Part shown: positions 23,501 to 34,350 of the stretch, piece by piece
Position numbering within the stretch: the first letter of the stretch is position 1
Layout: every line of letters starts with the position of its first letter
Origin: Nymphaea colorata
Taxonomy: Eukaryota; Streptophyta; Magnoliopsida; Nymphaeales; Nymphaeaceae
NCBI RefSeq assembly: GCF_008831285.2
Contig: NC_045147.1
Coordinates: 22,408,981 to 22,468,980, forward strand
Direction: 5' to 3'
DNA: 60,000 nt
The notes under the pieces: model-generated
The model's input: the letters and a program-made list of their open reading frames with translations, nothing else
What the model was told of the DNA's origin: nothing
Databases searched by the model: none
Translations under genes and position numbers: made by a program

Positions 23501-26500
23501 ATCATTGCATTTCCAACGTTTCTCATAACTCTGAGTTGCGTTCATGCTTGGTGGACATCAAGTCATTTTCATTAAACTTACTTGGTATGTGCTAGTTAAT
23601 TGTAGCTTATGATTTCTGCTTCTTAGTTTACTTTAGAGATCATATATTTGAAAACAATGTATGTGATTGTTTTACTTTATATTATATGCTCAATAAGTTG
23701 TCTTAGTTTTTCATTATATTCTGTTAATTTTTACGTTTTGCCCTGGGCTAGGGATCCTGAACTCTGTTCTTGACATAAGCAAAATTGAGGCTGGGAAGAT
23801 GCAATTAGAAGAGGTCGAGTATGATTTAGCACAGGTTCTTGAAGATGCTGTGGACATGTTTTATGTTTCAGCAATTGAGAAGTGTGTGGAAGTAGTATTG
23901 GATCCTTGTGACGGCACAATTCAGAAATATTCGCGCGTTAAAGGTGATTGTAAAAGATTTCAACAAATTTTATGCAATCTACTAAGCAATGCAGTGAAGT
24001 TCACTTCAGAGGGACACATAATGGTGCGAGCTTGGGCAAAGAAAGCAAGATCTAGGAACTTCATGCTTCCACTTAATGAAAATGGACATGATCATCATTT
24101 TCGGCACTACTTGTCACCATGGTACTGCTGTAACAACACCAGTAACATGGACTTCAAATCTCTGCAGGGATCTACTAATGAGGAGAACATGATTGAAGTT
24201 GTTATTGAAGTGGATGATACTGGTAAAGGGATTCCAAAAGACAAACATAAATCAGTTTTTGAAAACTTTGTTCAAGTTAAGGATGTAGATTCTGGAAACT
24301 ATGGTGGCATAGGATTGGGACTTGGCATCGTCCAATCCATTGTGAGTTTCTTTCCTTTCTTTCTGAGTTTGCTGTTTTTAATTCATAATCTGATCTCAGT
24401 TTCTCTTTTATCTCAGGTACGTTTGATGGGTGGAGAAATAAACATTGTTGATAAAGCGCCAAGTACAAAAGGAACTTGCTTCAGGTTCAGCATAATCATG
24501 AAGGCCGCAGAGAGCTCAGTCGATTTAAAGGATAGTAAAGAAGATGATCGTGAATTGCTTGGTGTTCATGTAGATCAGTCACTACATCAACCAGAAACAT
24601 CTTCCAACACAGACTTAGCGGCATTTGCTGAAGATTTTGATGTAGAAGGCACTTGTGCAATCTTACTACTCAAAGGTGAAGCTAGAAAAAGAATTCTGAA
24701 AAAATGGATGGAGGAGCACAAGTTAAAAGTGTATGCGCTCGACCATTTGGAGAAATTGCGTTCCCTTCTCGAGACACTCAAGCCTAATGCTTGCTCAGTC
24801 ACAAGCACATGTTCTGAGATCGTTTCCGACGACGGTGGTCACACTGAAACCGGTGAAACCAGTTCTATGGGGAAGGACCAAGAGCTTGATTCCGTCCCAT
24901 CACATGCCATTAATGATGATCGTGTATTCTCTTCAAGCATGAGCAAGAGAAGCGGCCATATGGAGAGATTGCATTCCATTCTCGAGACACTCAAGCCCAA
25001 GGCTTGCTCAGTCGCAACCACATGTTCTGAGATCGTTTCCGACGATGATGGCCTCACTGAAACCGGCGGTACTAGTTCTATGAGGAAAGACCAAGAGCTT
25101 GATTCTGCCACATCACGTGCCATTAATGAAGAACCTGCATCCTCTTCAAGCATGAGCATGAACAGGAGAAGCGGGCGCCAGAGAATCGTTAGCTTTAGGG
25201 CCGGCAAATATTCTACGAACCTGTTATTCATCGTTGAAATGGATCATCGTTCAGATCTGCAGCTGCAAGAACTGTCTAAGATGTTCAGCAACTTTATTCA
25301 TAATGCTCAAGAGTTCAGGTGTAAAGTCGTGTGGTTAGCTGGTGTGAGTACACAGTCCATGGACGTGGAGGCTCTGAAGAAGAGCGGAGCCCCATGTGAT
25401 CTCATATTTCATAAACCTTTACATGGGTCTCGGCTGTATCAAACACTAGGTCTTGTATGCGAGTTTGGTAGAAGAAGTAAAGGCCGCCAAGCAACAGTAA
25501 TGAACAGTTTTCTGGATCCACAGCCTACTAATATTGGTTCATGTGCCACAGATGTAAGAAGCCATGTTGCATGCAGCTCCTGTACTGCTAACACATGCCA
25601 ATGGCTTCCTGATAGAAGTACTGCATCTAAAATATCGAGTCTCCATGGTGACAAGCCTCTGAAGGGCTTCAAAGTCTTGGTTGTTGATGACAATGTCGTG
25701 TTGCTTCGCTTGATGATGGCTACCCTTGCTCGATTGGGTGCATCTGTGGACTCCTGTAAGAATGGTGAAGATGCTTTTGTTTTAGTTCGCAAGTCTTTGC
25801 AGGGTTGGGACGGTCATCATGGAGAAGAGAAGCACTCTCGAGAAGGTCAAGAGGAGGTTGGTGCTGAGAAGATGCTATATGATCTCATTTTCATGGACTG
25901 TGAGGTATATACTTACTCTTTTTATGATGTCATGTTTTATTTGCACTTGCTATTGTCATATTTTCGCATGTAACTTTTTATATCTACAAAGCACTTTCCG
26001 TGTTTTGTGTAACTTATGATTGTGGCCTTCATCTTAGTTTTTTTTTCCTATGAAATAAATTATTTTTAACGTAAAGTTGACATGTGCATAGAGCATATTA
26101 TGTTTGGAATGGTGCTTATTGTTGGGTGCGTTTTTTTTTCAAAACGATTGATAGCTATATTTTGCCGACCATAAAACAGTTGCATTTAGGTTTCTTGCAA
26201 TTTCCAAGTTAATAACTAAAGTGAGGCTATTTGTTCACATTAATAATTAAGTACGTTAATTTAACTTTTATTTATGCAACGATTATGTCAAGCCAAAATG
26301 TAATTTTTTGGTTAAATAAAAAAAAATGAGTTTTGTGCATTCTAGGAATTATACTGATGCATGATTGAAAAAATTTCAGTTCTATGCTTATAAATTTTTC
26401 TTTTATATATAGTATAAAAATATTGCATGTAATATATGTGCCTTGTATTGGAGGCCCTACTAGCTACTAATATATATATATATATATATTCTGATTTTAA

Positions 26501-27100
26501 GTGCACTTTGTTTCTTATAAATTCAACAAATACATAACAGTGACATGTACAAATATAAAAGTTATGTATATATATACATATATTGCATTTTTTTCTCCTT
26601 TGTAGATTGTTGCATGCGTAATTAATCCAGATCTTTGGAGTTTCCGCATTTAATTGGTAGAATGCGGGAATCGCAAACCTCCGGGTTTCATAAATTTCTT
26701 TTTTCAAGTTTATGTTTTTTTCATCTAAACTCTTTTACTTGGTTCTGTAAATCGTAAAACGATAGAGTACACCGTAGACATAAGTGTCAATTCCTATTTA
26801 TTTACAATTTGAAAGTAAAGTAAGCCGCAATCGCAATAGGAAGATATTATGCAATTCATGCTTTAGTAATTTATGTTCAACTGTCAGATGCCAACCATGA
26901 ACGGGTATGAAGCCACACGGAAGATCCGCAAAGAGGAAAAGCACTACAGCGACGTTCACGTTCCAATTATTGCCTTAACAGCCCATGCAATGGCAGAAGA
27001 AACAAGCAGGTCTCTTCAATCGGGGATGGATTTTCATCTGGTGAAACCTGTTGCTGAGAATGAACTTCTTGATGCCATTCAAAAGGTTCTCCGCGTTTGA
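20510..27100 (+). CDS. CKI1-like: CKI1-like hybrid histidine kinase (first exon unresolved)
   Basis: Membrane sensor histidine kinase with receiver domain; the CKI1 family feeds the phosphorelay independently of cytokinin. Exons: 20510-20728, 20973-21701, 23209-23584, 23752-24341, 24417-25904 and 26888-27100, giving 1204 residues in frame with stop TGA at 27098. Order: membrane helix at the start (VAALVLLVSICSMVLYVLLL), extracellular region, second helix near residues 340-362, H-box TSHDVR (His about 400), N box CNLLSNAVKFT, G1 DDTGKGI, G2 GLGLGIVQS, a long linker, and a receiver with VLVVDDN, phospho-acceptor in FMDC (Asp about 1132), ALTAHA and VKPV. All catalytic residues are present. Exon 20510 begins behind a TGTGCAG acceptor, so the ATG must lie upstream. 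Weak local candidates exist (for example ATG 20391 with a poor donor), as does splicing from PP4R3-A exon 2. Arabidopsis CKI1 is about 1120 residues; part of the excess is an internal duplication. Confidence 0.9.
20747..20786. repeat. (TTC)n/(TC)n microsatellite in kinase intron
   Basis: Pyrimidine repeat just after the donor of the first visible kinase exon (GT at 20729). Confidence 0.8.
22692..22906. mobile_element. Possible small MITE in kinase intron
   Basis: About 215 bp bounded by imperfect inverted repeats: GTTATGTACGCCGTGCTGG at the left, and GTTGTGTACGCCGCTCGGTG read inward from the right. No convincing target-site duplication was found. It lies in the 1.5-kb intron between the extracellular-domain exon and the second-helix exon. 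Confidence 0.5.
24744..25178 (+). repeat. In-frame tandem duplication inside the kinase linker (213 bp x2)
   Basis: Repeat 1 starts at 24744 and repeat 2 at 24957, a period of 213 bp or 71 codons. Shared peptide landmarks are LETLKP, CSEIVSDD, KDQELDS and SSSMS. It lies between the ATPase domain and the receiver, is rich in Ser, Glu and Asp, and keeps the frame. The copies have diverged at scattered sites, so the duplication is not brand new. Confidence 0.9.
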
Positions 27101-28428
27101 AATCTTGCCAAAGGAAAAAAGCAACCACTCTGGTCGTATGATCATTTGTGTAAATCAAGCCATTCAAATCTCCAGGTGTATTAGTCTAGGTATAATAGTT
27201 TTGTTATTCTCTCATCAACTTCATATTCAACATCTAGGTTTGATTTTTCTGTATTTCATTGATTGACCACATTTATTTTTGATAAATACAGTACTCACTA
27301 CTTGTCCTGAAAGCCCTTGAAAAAAGGTAAACTGAAAATTATTAATTCATTACATGATAAATAAGAAAAGTGTGTTCTTGTTTCAAGAAACGTCGGTGCA
27401 ATATATGAATATTGTTTCTAAATGCTGAACTACTCAAACATTGTTGAATAATATTTTGTTAAGACAAAAACATGGTATTGTAAGAACAGGTGTTCCAAAG
27501 ACACGATGCCCTTCTTATCAAAGTGGCCGCCCTTTTAAATTATAACAGGCAGGTAGTGGACGCCTAAATTCATTTTAGAAAGTAAAACTCAGTCGACACG
27601 TGCAAACATGGGATGGTGGATACCGATTACCAGAAGCTATTGAGCAGGAAAAGAAGTTTATGTGCATTGTTTAGTGGATTGAATTTTATATATGTGCTTA
27701 TCTAATTTTTCCCAAATGTATTTGATAATGTTTTCTTTGATCTTCTGAGAGCAAAATTACTGGTCACCAGCAATGGGACCTAAGACCCATTTTCAGATAA
27801 AATAAGGTTGCGATGGTTGGTTATCTGCTTAGTTTCAGTTTAACAATGAATTTATGATTGTTATTAACGTTTTTTTTTTAAAAAGGGAGAAATATGACAA
27901 AGAACACAAAAAATTAAAAAAAAAAAATCATTCGCGACTAAAGCCATTGCAGATTTTGTGCTTAAAAGGGCCAAAACGAATCGATGTTTCGACAGGAACT
28001 CGGTGTTTAACAAGTTGTCGTAATTTTTCATAGATAATATTTTTTATGTATTCAAGACATAAGTTCATTCTTATTAAGCAACATAAATCTGTTTTTTGAA
28101 TCTTTTATTTTATATGTGTGTGTCTATGTGTCCTTCACCAAGCGTCAGAAACCACATGCAACGGAAAATGTGCTCAACTCTAGAGATTGTGGAAGGAAGG
28201 GAAGCTCGTAAATTATTTGTTGTTGCCCTTCAAGTTTATCTCACATTATCTCACAGATAAAAAAGCCCTAAATGGGGGCGAATAGTCCACAAAATTAGGA
28301 GGAATCATAGCTTAACTCTCCATCAGTTCTAATCAACTAAACGGATTGAAGAATAAACTAAATCTAACTGCATAAGGAAAAAACGACCGAACTGTTCCCG
28401 TCAAGCCCAATCGTCGCCGACCTCCATT
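27101..28428. other. Intergenic spacer between kinase and calreticulin pseudogene
   Basis: AT-rich with homopolymer runs near 27870-27930. I see no exon, RNA gene or element end. It should contain the 3' untranslated ends of the two convergent genes. Confidence 0.6.
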
Positions 28429-29151
28429 CTATAGTTCGTCCTGAAAATTTAGAAGCATAAAACAAACATCTCTTGAGACAATTTGAAAATTAAGAGAAGG
28501 AACAAATAAGGTTTAGAAATCTAAATTCACAAAAGGAAGCCGGGTGAGTACTTACATGGATGTCCTTGGCCTTTGCTTCCCGTTTGACGTCCTCCGCCTG
28601 TGCATCTGCATCACCAGCGTCAGCTTCATCCTTGTTTGTTGTTAGAATCAATATCCTCGTCGTCCTGCAGAGAGAAGAAGAATCTGAGGAATTCGGAGAA
28701 GGTTTTCGAAAGAGGTGAAGTTTAAGCCTTAAGGTCAAGACGAAACTCAAATCAGATTCTTCATTCGGTTTATTCTTCTCTTCCTGAAAGAAAATGTAAA
28801 GATAAGAAACTAACACCCTGTTAGGTTGGAGGGAAAGAGAGGAATGGAAAGAAAAGTGAGGGAAAGAGAATGGAAAAGAAATAGAATGGAAAGGAAAGGA
28901 AAAGAAAGCAATTATAAAAGTTTTTTGGATGAAAAGGAAAGGAAAGGCTAAAATCATGTTTGTTTGGACTAGGATAGAATTTATAAAACTTTATAATAAT
29001 ACCTCTAACATTCAAAATGTTAAAAAAATTGAGAGCTTTCCTTTTAGTGGAGCCCCGGTCTTGTCTTCAACGGAGAGTCCATGCTCCATACCCTTGAGAG
29101 AGTCTCATAAGGTTGGGTTTGACCTAAACCTATCCTTGGGTCGAATTGGAC

Positions 29152-29154
<3 letters not shown>

Positions 29155-29194
<40 letters not shown>
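29155..29194. repeat. (AG)n microsatellite
   Basis: About 19 AG units within the Harbinger element. Confidence 0.9.
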
Positions 29195-29198
<4 letters not shown>

Positions 29199-29395
29199 AA
29201 AACATCAATCAAACAAAATGTTTAGATATATAGTCATAAATCTAATAAAAATTTAGATCAATCAAACAAAATGTTGGTAAACATAATAATTGTCTACAGA
29301 CAAAAAAAAAAAAGATCGCATAATAACTCCAGCTCTGCTCAGCATCCTAAGTAAAACATTCTTTGGCTTAAAAACATGACAAGCAAAAAATGTTT

Positions 29396-30300
29396 TCATC
29401 CCTTTTTCATCATAAGATATGCTTCTGTTTGTAACTCTTCTTCAAGACCAATGGCTTCAAATGCTGGAAATATGTCTTCTTTAGAATATTTATTTGAATG
29501 TCTCGGCTCTGGTACGACATTACCTTTTTCAATTGCATTAGCAACTCTCTCAAAGGCATTTTTCATTATTTCAATCTCTTTTAAATCATCTTCATTTGCA
29601 CTTCTCCTCCTTTTAAGCTTTGACAATGAACTTGTGTTGGACTCAACTTGGACTTCATACTCGTCTCCTAGGTTGATAATGGTTATAATACTGCTTGATT
29701 TTCAATAATCATTTCATCAATAAGCCGGATTGTATCACCAGTACTCTCACACGCTGAAATTATTCGGCTGAGCTTTTCTTTTGCTGTCATTGATCATTCT
29801 CCTGTTGCTCTATCATTACCAAATAAATTTACTAACTTCTCATAGTTCGGAAGAAGTGTCATCATCCACTTTTTTGCCATTAGATTTGCCAATAAATAAC
29901 ACAAAAAAAGATAACGGCAAAGAAACTCATCTTTAACATAAAAATGTGATTATAAAAAAATAATTAAATTGCTAAACATAAATTTACATACCTCTATTAA
30001 TGGCTTTCATACTTTGAGTTCAACAGTCTACATATTTGTCTTTGAATCAATGCTAAATCTACTCAAACCACTTTTAAAGATGTCATAACAGCTACTGAAA
30101 TTAGACTTCAACTTTTTCATTTGATTTTTTATGTGTTCTTTGGCGAGCATTTCACCCAACTTATCGTTTAGTTCTGTCACAACATTATCATATGCAATTG
30201 TAGTAAAAGTGTCATTCACTCTTTTGCCTATTATTTTTTGAAGCAGTAATGAATCAATGAGCGCATCATCCATAGATTGGCTCCATTGTATCTTATCAGT
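29396..30300 (-). pseudogene. Myb/SANT-like protein of the Harbinger element (remnant)
   Basis: Upstream part (about 30300-30028) reads WSQSMDDALIDSLL, then KEHIKNQMKKLKSNFS, the pattern of Myb/SANT-like (trihelix-type) accessory proteins of plant Harbingers. Downstream part (29626-29396) carries the basic KLKRRRS stretch and the C-terminal helix typical of this protein. Stops and frameshifts separate the two. In the family this protein helps the transposase bind and enter the nucleus; here it looks non-functional. Confidence 0.75.
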
Positions 30301-30480
30301 CTTTCCTCAGTCTGTATATATTTGATTTGTCTTCATTGTTATTAGCTAAATGCATAATAAAACAAGCTTAAGAAAAAAAACATACATAATGAAAAGAAAA
30401 AACCAAGTGTAACAATAAAAAATCAAGTAATTAAATTCAATGAACGTCTACAATGACAAATAATATAAAGAGAAAAAAAA

Positions 30481-31600
30481 TCAACATGTCTCATATACAC
30501 AATTATTCAATTTATTGAAGTTTGAAGTTGATAGTTCAGCCACATAGTCCAAGTGATGCTTTGTCGTGTGAGTTTCTCCAACTCTATACTCTTCATCTAC
30601 ATCAACTTGAACAGAATAATTTTCACTAGGCTGATTCTTAAGTTCTGCATCAACATCTTCAATAATGCTAGCATCTGAATCGACATCCATGAGAAAGTTG
30701 TGCAATATACAACATGCTAAAATGATCTCCGACTCTGTATTGCACGAATAGACTAGTTCTGTCGAACTAGCTATAATTGAGAATTTTTTTTCAAGACACG
30801 AAATGATCTTTCAATGACATTTCGCAACGAAGCATGCCGAAGATTAAACAACTCTATTGCATTTTGTGGGCCTCGCTTGGAGTATTCTTTCAAGTGATAT
30901 CTCACATGCCTAAAGGGTGTGATAAGCCCACCTTTTAATGGAAAACCAGCATCAACAAGATAATATTTACCTAAAAAAATGAACACAATCACAATTATTA
31001 TAGTTGGCCAATGTTTTCTACCACGGTATCTCAGTGCATCCTCTAAAGATACTTTAACACGAACTTATGTTCCTTCAATTGCACCAACACAATTCTGAAA
31101 TGCAATTTAGTGTTAATGCAATATTGACATACTATAAAGCATAGAAACTATAATAATTGATTTATTACCTAAAGTATGGATAAAATCTATTATTGTATAA
31201 GACTTCATTTGGCACAGTTGATACGTCAGATTGTTGAATGAATTTGTCTTCTAAAAGAATAATTGAACTCAATACTTTGTGAAAATATCAAAAAATTGTC
31301 TCTGTTGAATGATAGAACCAAAACTGAACCCATCGATGTTTATATGTGTGAGACAACATCATGAGAAAGAGAAAAACTTGCTCTTCTACTTTACAATGGC
31401 TTGTACTAGATAGTCCACCGTCATGTTGAAGAATATCACATAACTCTTTGAAAGTTGATGTTCCCATGCGTGTTATATTGCGGCATTGTACATCATCATC
31501 TAATCTAATTTATGTATAATTTGATCTCTGATTTTTTGTCTTTCTTCATAAGATAGTCCAATTGATTGATGCACAAGTTGTTCTTGACATTGTCTTCGAC
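30481..31600 (-). pseudogene. Harbinger DDE transposase (remnant)
   Basis: Read on the minus strand, the order fits a PIF/Harbinger transposase: CRNITRMGTSTFKELCDIL (about 31480), VEEQVFLFL, RFYPYF, CVGAIEGT (about 31080), VSLEDALRYRGRKHWPT, KYYLVDAGFPLKGG (about 30965), RYHLKEY, FNLRHASLRNVIERSFRVLKK, and a later HNFL segment. The first catalytic block reads GAIEGT where GAIDGT is usual, followed by a stop. The segment between the RKHWPT and KYYLVDAG blocks, which should carry the middle catalytic region, is missing. Several other stops and frame changes occur. It cannot make a working enzyme as it stands. Confidence 0.85.
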
Positions 31601-31699
31601 GTATGAAATAATAAAAAATATAACATAAAAACATAACAACTTGTTTTTGTTGGCATTGTCTCATGTCTTCTAATATGAAATAAGATAAACAAATAAGTT

Positions 31700-33755
31700 G
31701 GTTATTTCAAACACTCACAAAGAACATAGTAAAAAAGAAAACATAATGAGGAAGAAAATCATCAATCACAATCACAAAACGCACAGATAATGGTCGTCCT
31801 CGAGAACAGTTTGCAGGGGGAGGAGGCCTCTATAGTAATGGTTTGTCATGCCATTATAGACAACAATTGCACAACATGAGTACACTAATTTTCAAACACA
31901 CAATGAATCAGTAGTAAAGATAGGAAACAACAATTTATAAATTAATACATAATGCAATTTCGACAACAAATTTTGTAGAACATGAAACTTGTGGAAGGCA
32001 TCAATCTTGGAGATGATGTTGGACGACAAAGTACAGCCAGCAGCCCAGAGAATTTGAGGATACCATGGATAAGCACCTCTCAGACTATCTTGCCATGAGC
32101 CACCAACTCTCTACAAACACCTCAATAACCTTTGTAGTCCCTACCACAAGCTAACTGTTGTATAACTAAAGGAAAATTGAGGGATCTTCCTCATATAACT
32201 GTCAGTCTAAATGTGGAAAGTCATGATAAGACAGGCAAGTGATGGCAAAAAAGAGCTCCGTGAGGTTAAAGTTGAACCCTACAGGTGCACACCACTATTG
32301 GCATAATCTGGTAGAACTATACCCAACTCCAACTTGTCTATCGAAAGAAAAAAGAAAGTTTTACTACCCATCTATGACTCCAAGTAACAGCCAAAAATAT
32401 TCCCATTTCCCAACTTCACAAGCACATGTTCTCCACTATGGTACCAAATCAATCCATCCATGCCCGACCCGTGGGCCAGCCTCCATCCAACCCATAATTC
32501 ACCTGCATACCTGTGTCAGCACTTCAGTATTAGTTTGCACCTAGTCTCCTTCCTGACATAAATGTCAACAACTTTAAGAGTAAAAACCCAATCCTCCCTA
32601 AGCCCACAACTAAAAATATGATTTTTTTTTCCCTTGGCACCCTTCCAATACCACAAAAATTTGGATGCACTGAATGATTTGGATGCCGCTTGTTAACCCT
32701 GAAAATTATTTCAGAGTGTACTCAATGGGTGAAATTTTTGCCCATTATGTCCTGAAACCAAACCTGGGTGGAAATTTTCTATATTGTAAAGGCAAAAAAA
32801 ATTGAAAACAGACAGCAGTCTTGACCCTTATTTTTCTTGAAACTTCTTGTTGTACACAAGAAGGAAAAACAAGCACCTTCAAAAGATGTTGTGCCATCAA
32901 CTGCCCCTTCCTAGCTATCCTAGGAATAGTAGAAATTGAAACAAGGTAGTTTCAGGGTTTCTCAGGATATGCTGAGCTACATACCCCTTGTAGCCAACAA
33001 GAGGTATTCCATTGACCATCTTATGGTTTTTTTTTTTTTTGGGTCCTGTAAAAGTCTGCCAAACAAATTTCTCAAGTACATCAATACATCAAGTATGGAT
33101 AAGCATTTAAAAGGACTTGTAGCTGGGACAAGAAGGCCTTTGGAGTTAAAGATTTTTGTTTCAGAACCAATATAAATATATGTGTATATTCTCCTTTAAG
33201 ACACAAACGAACACACTCACAACATACATGTGTTTGTGTATGTACATATATCATAATCGCCAATGTTGTTCTCAGTATGTAAAATCTATTATTTTGGTCG
33301 CCCAATTCGTTAATCAGAAAGGAGAGGCTGGTCATGTGCTTGTTCTTCTGCCGTATGTTTTTCCACAGTCACAACCTCAAACATAATATTGAACTTTTCA
33401 TAGGCTTGATAGCAAAGGAAACAACAAGGTCATCATTCAGGAAACGCTCACGCTTAGTTTATTTATTTTTTGTTGCTTCAAATCAATACAAGATAAAAAC
33501 TTAAGACACTAGATACAGAAAGCATCATTGACAGACTTGATTGTGATCGCAGCAGGCGCACCACCATTACCAACAAGAGATTTTATGAACATAACTCGTC
33601 GTACTACATTAATCTGTTCTAGTGAAGAAGATGCAAAGTTGGAGATATTTTCACTCTTTATTATTTCATGTGAACCCAATGCCGATGCACAAACCGAAAG
33701 CTCCACACATACAGAGCACCCACAAAAGCAACAAGGGGGAAGACGAGAAGAGGCT
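31700..33755. other. Unassigned interior of the Harbinger element
   Basis: About 2 kb between the transposase and the right end. It has no recognisable conserved domain in any frame, only short frames (for example 32239-32544). It may be captured host DNA or degraded element sequence. Confidence 0.5.
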
Positions 33756-33763
33756 AATGCAAG

Positions 33764-34350
33764 TAGGGCTGCACAACGAGTCGAGCCAACTCGGGCTCAA
33801 CTCGAACTCGCTCGCAAAAGCTCGGCTCGAGCTCGACTCATTTATAAATGAGTCGAGTTCGAGTTGCAAGAACTCGACTCGTTTAAACTCAACTCAAATC
33901 GTTATATTAAATTAATTAGCTGAAAGTTAAACTCGTTTTTAAATTTTCTAATTTCCCTCTCTTCACCCACGTTTCTCTTTCCTCACCACTCATTCTTTTT
34001 TTTTTCTTTTTTCTCTTTTCCCAACACCCTTCCTCCTCCCCATGTCATTTCCTTTTTCTCTTTTCCCAACACCCCCTTTTTCTCCTTTTCTTCTCCCCAC
34101 ATCTTCATTTCCTTCCCTTTTTCTCTTTTCCCAATATGCTCTCCTCCCCACGTGTCCCATGCATAGCCAGCTAAAAAGGAAGGCATTGTCAATAAACGAG
34201 CGGCTCGAGCCGAGCTCGAGCTTGAAAACAGTCACTCGAGTCGAGCTCGAGCTGAAGCTATGAAGCTCGTGTCGAGCTTGAGTCGAGCTCGAGCTGACTA
34301 AACATGAGTCGAGCCGAGCTCGAGCTCGACTGGGCTCGTGTGCAGCCCTA
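33764..34350. mobile_element. hAT-type MITE nested in the Harbinger element
   Basis: A 587-bp element with the exact 8-bp target duplication AATGCAAG (33756-33763 and 34351-34358). Terminal inverted repeats begin TAGGGCTGCACAACGAG at the left and TAGGGCTGCACACGAGC read inward from the right. Subterminal zones are packed with GAGCTCGAG-type palindromic motifs on both sides. No coding capacity. It inserted after the Harbinger. Confidence 0.93.

Noticed and set aside
24342-24416. Continuous coding through the G2 box region of the kinase
   Set aside because: These 75 bp are a small intron (GTGAGT to TCTCAG) whose length is a multiple of three and which lacks stops. Removing it restores the usual GIVQSIVRLMGGE-type order.
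32239-32544. 101-residue frame inside the Harbinger element
   Set aside because: No domain or element protein pattern recognised; kept only as part of the unassigned interior.
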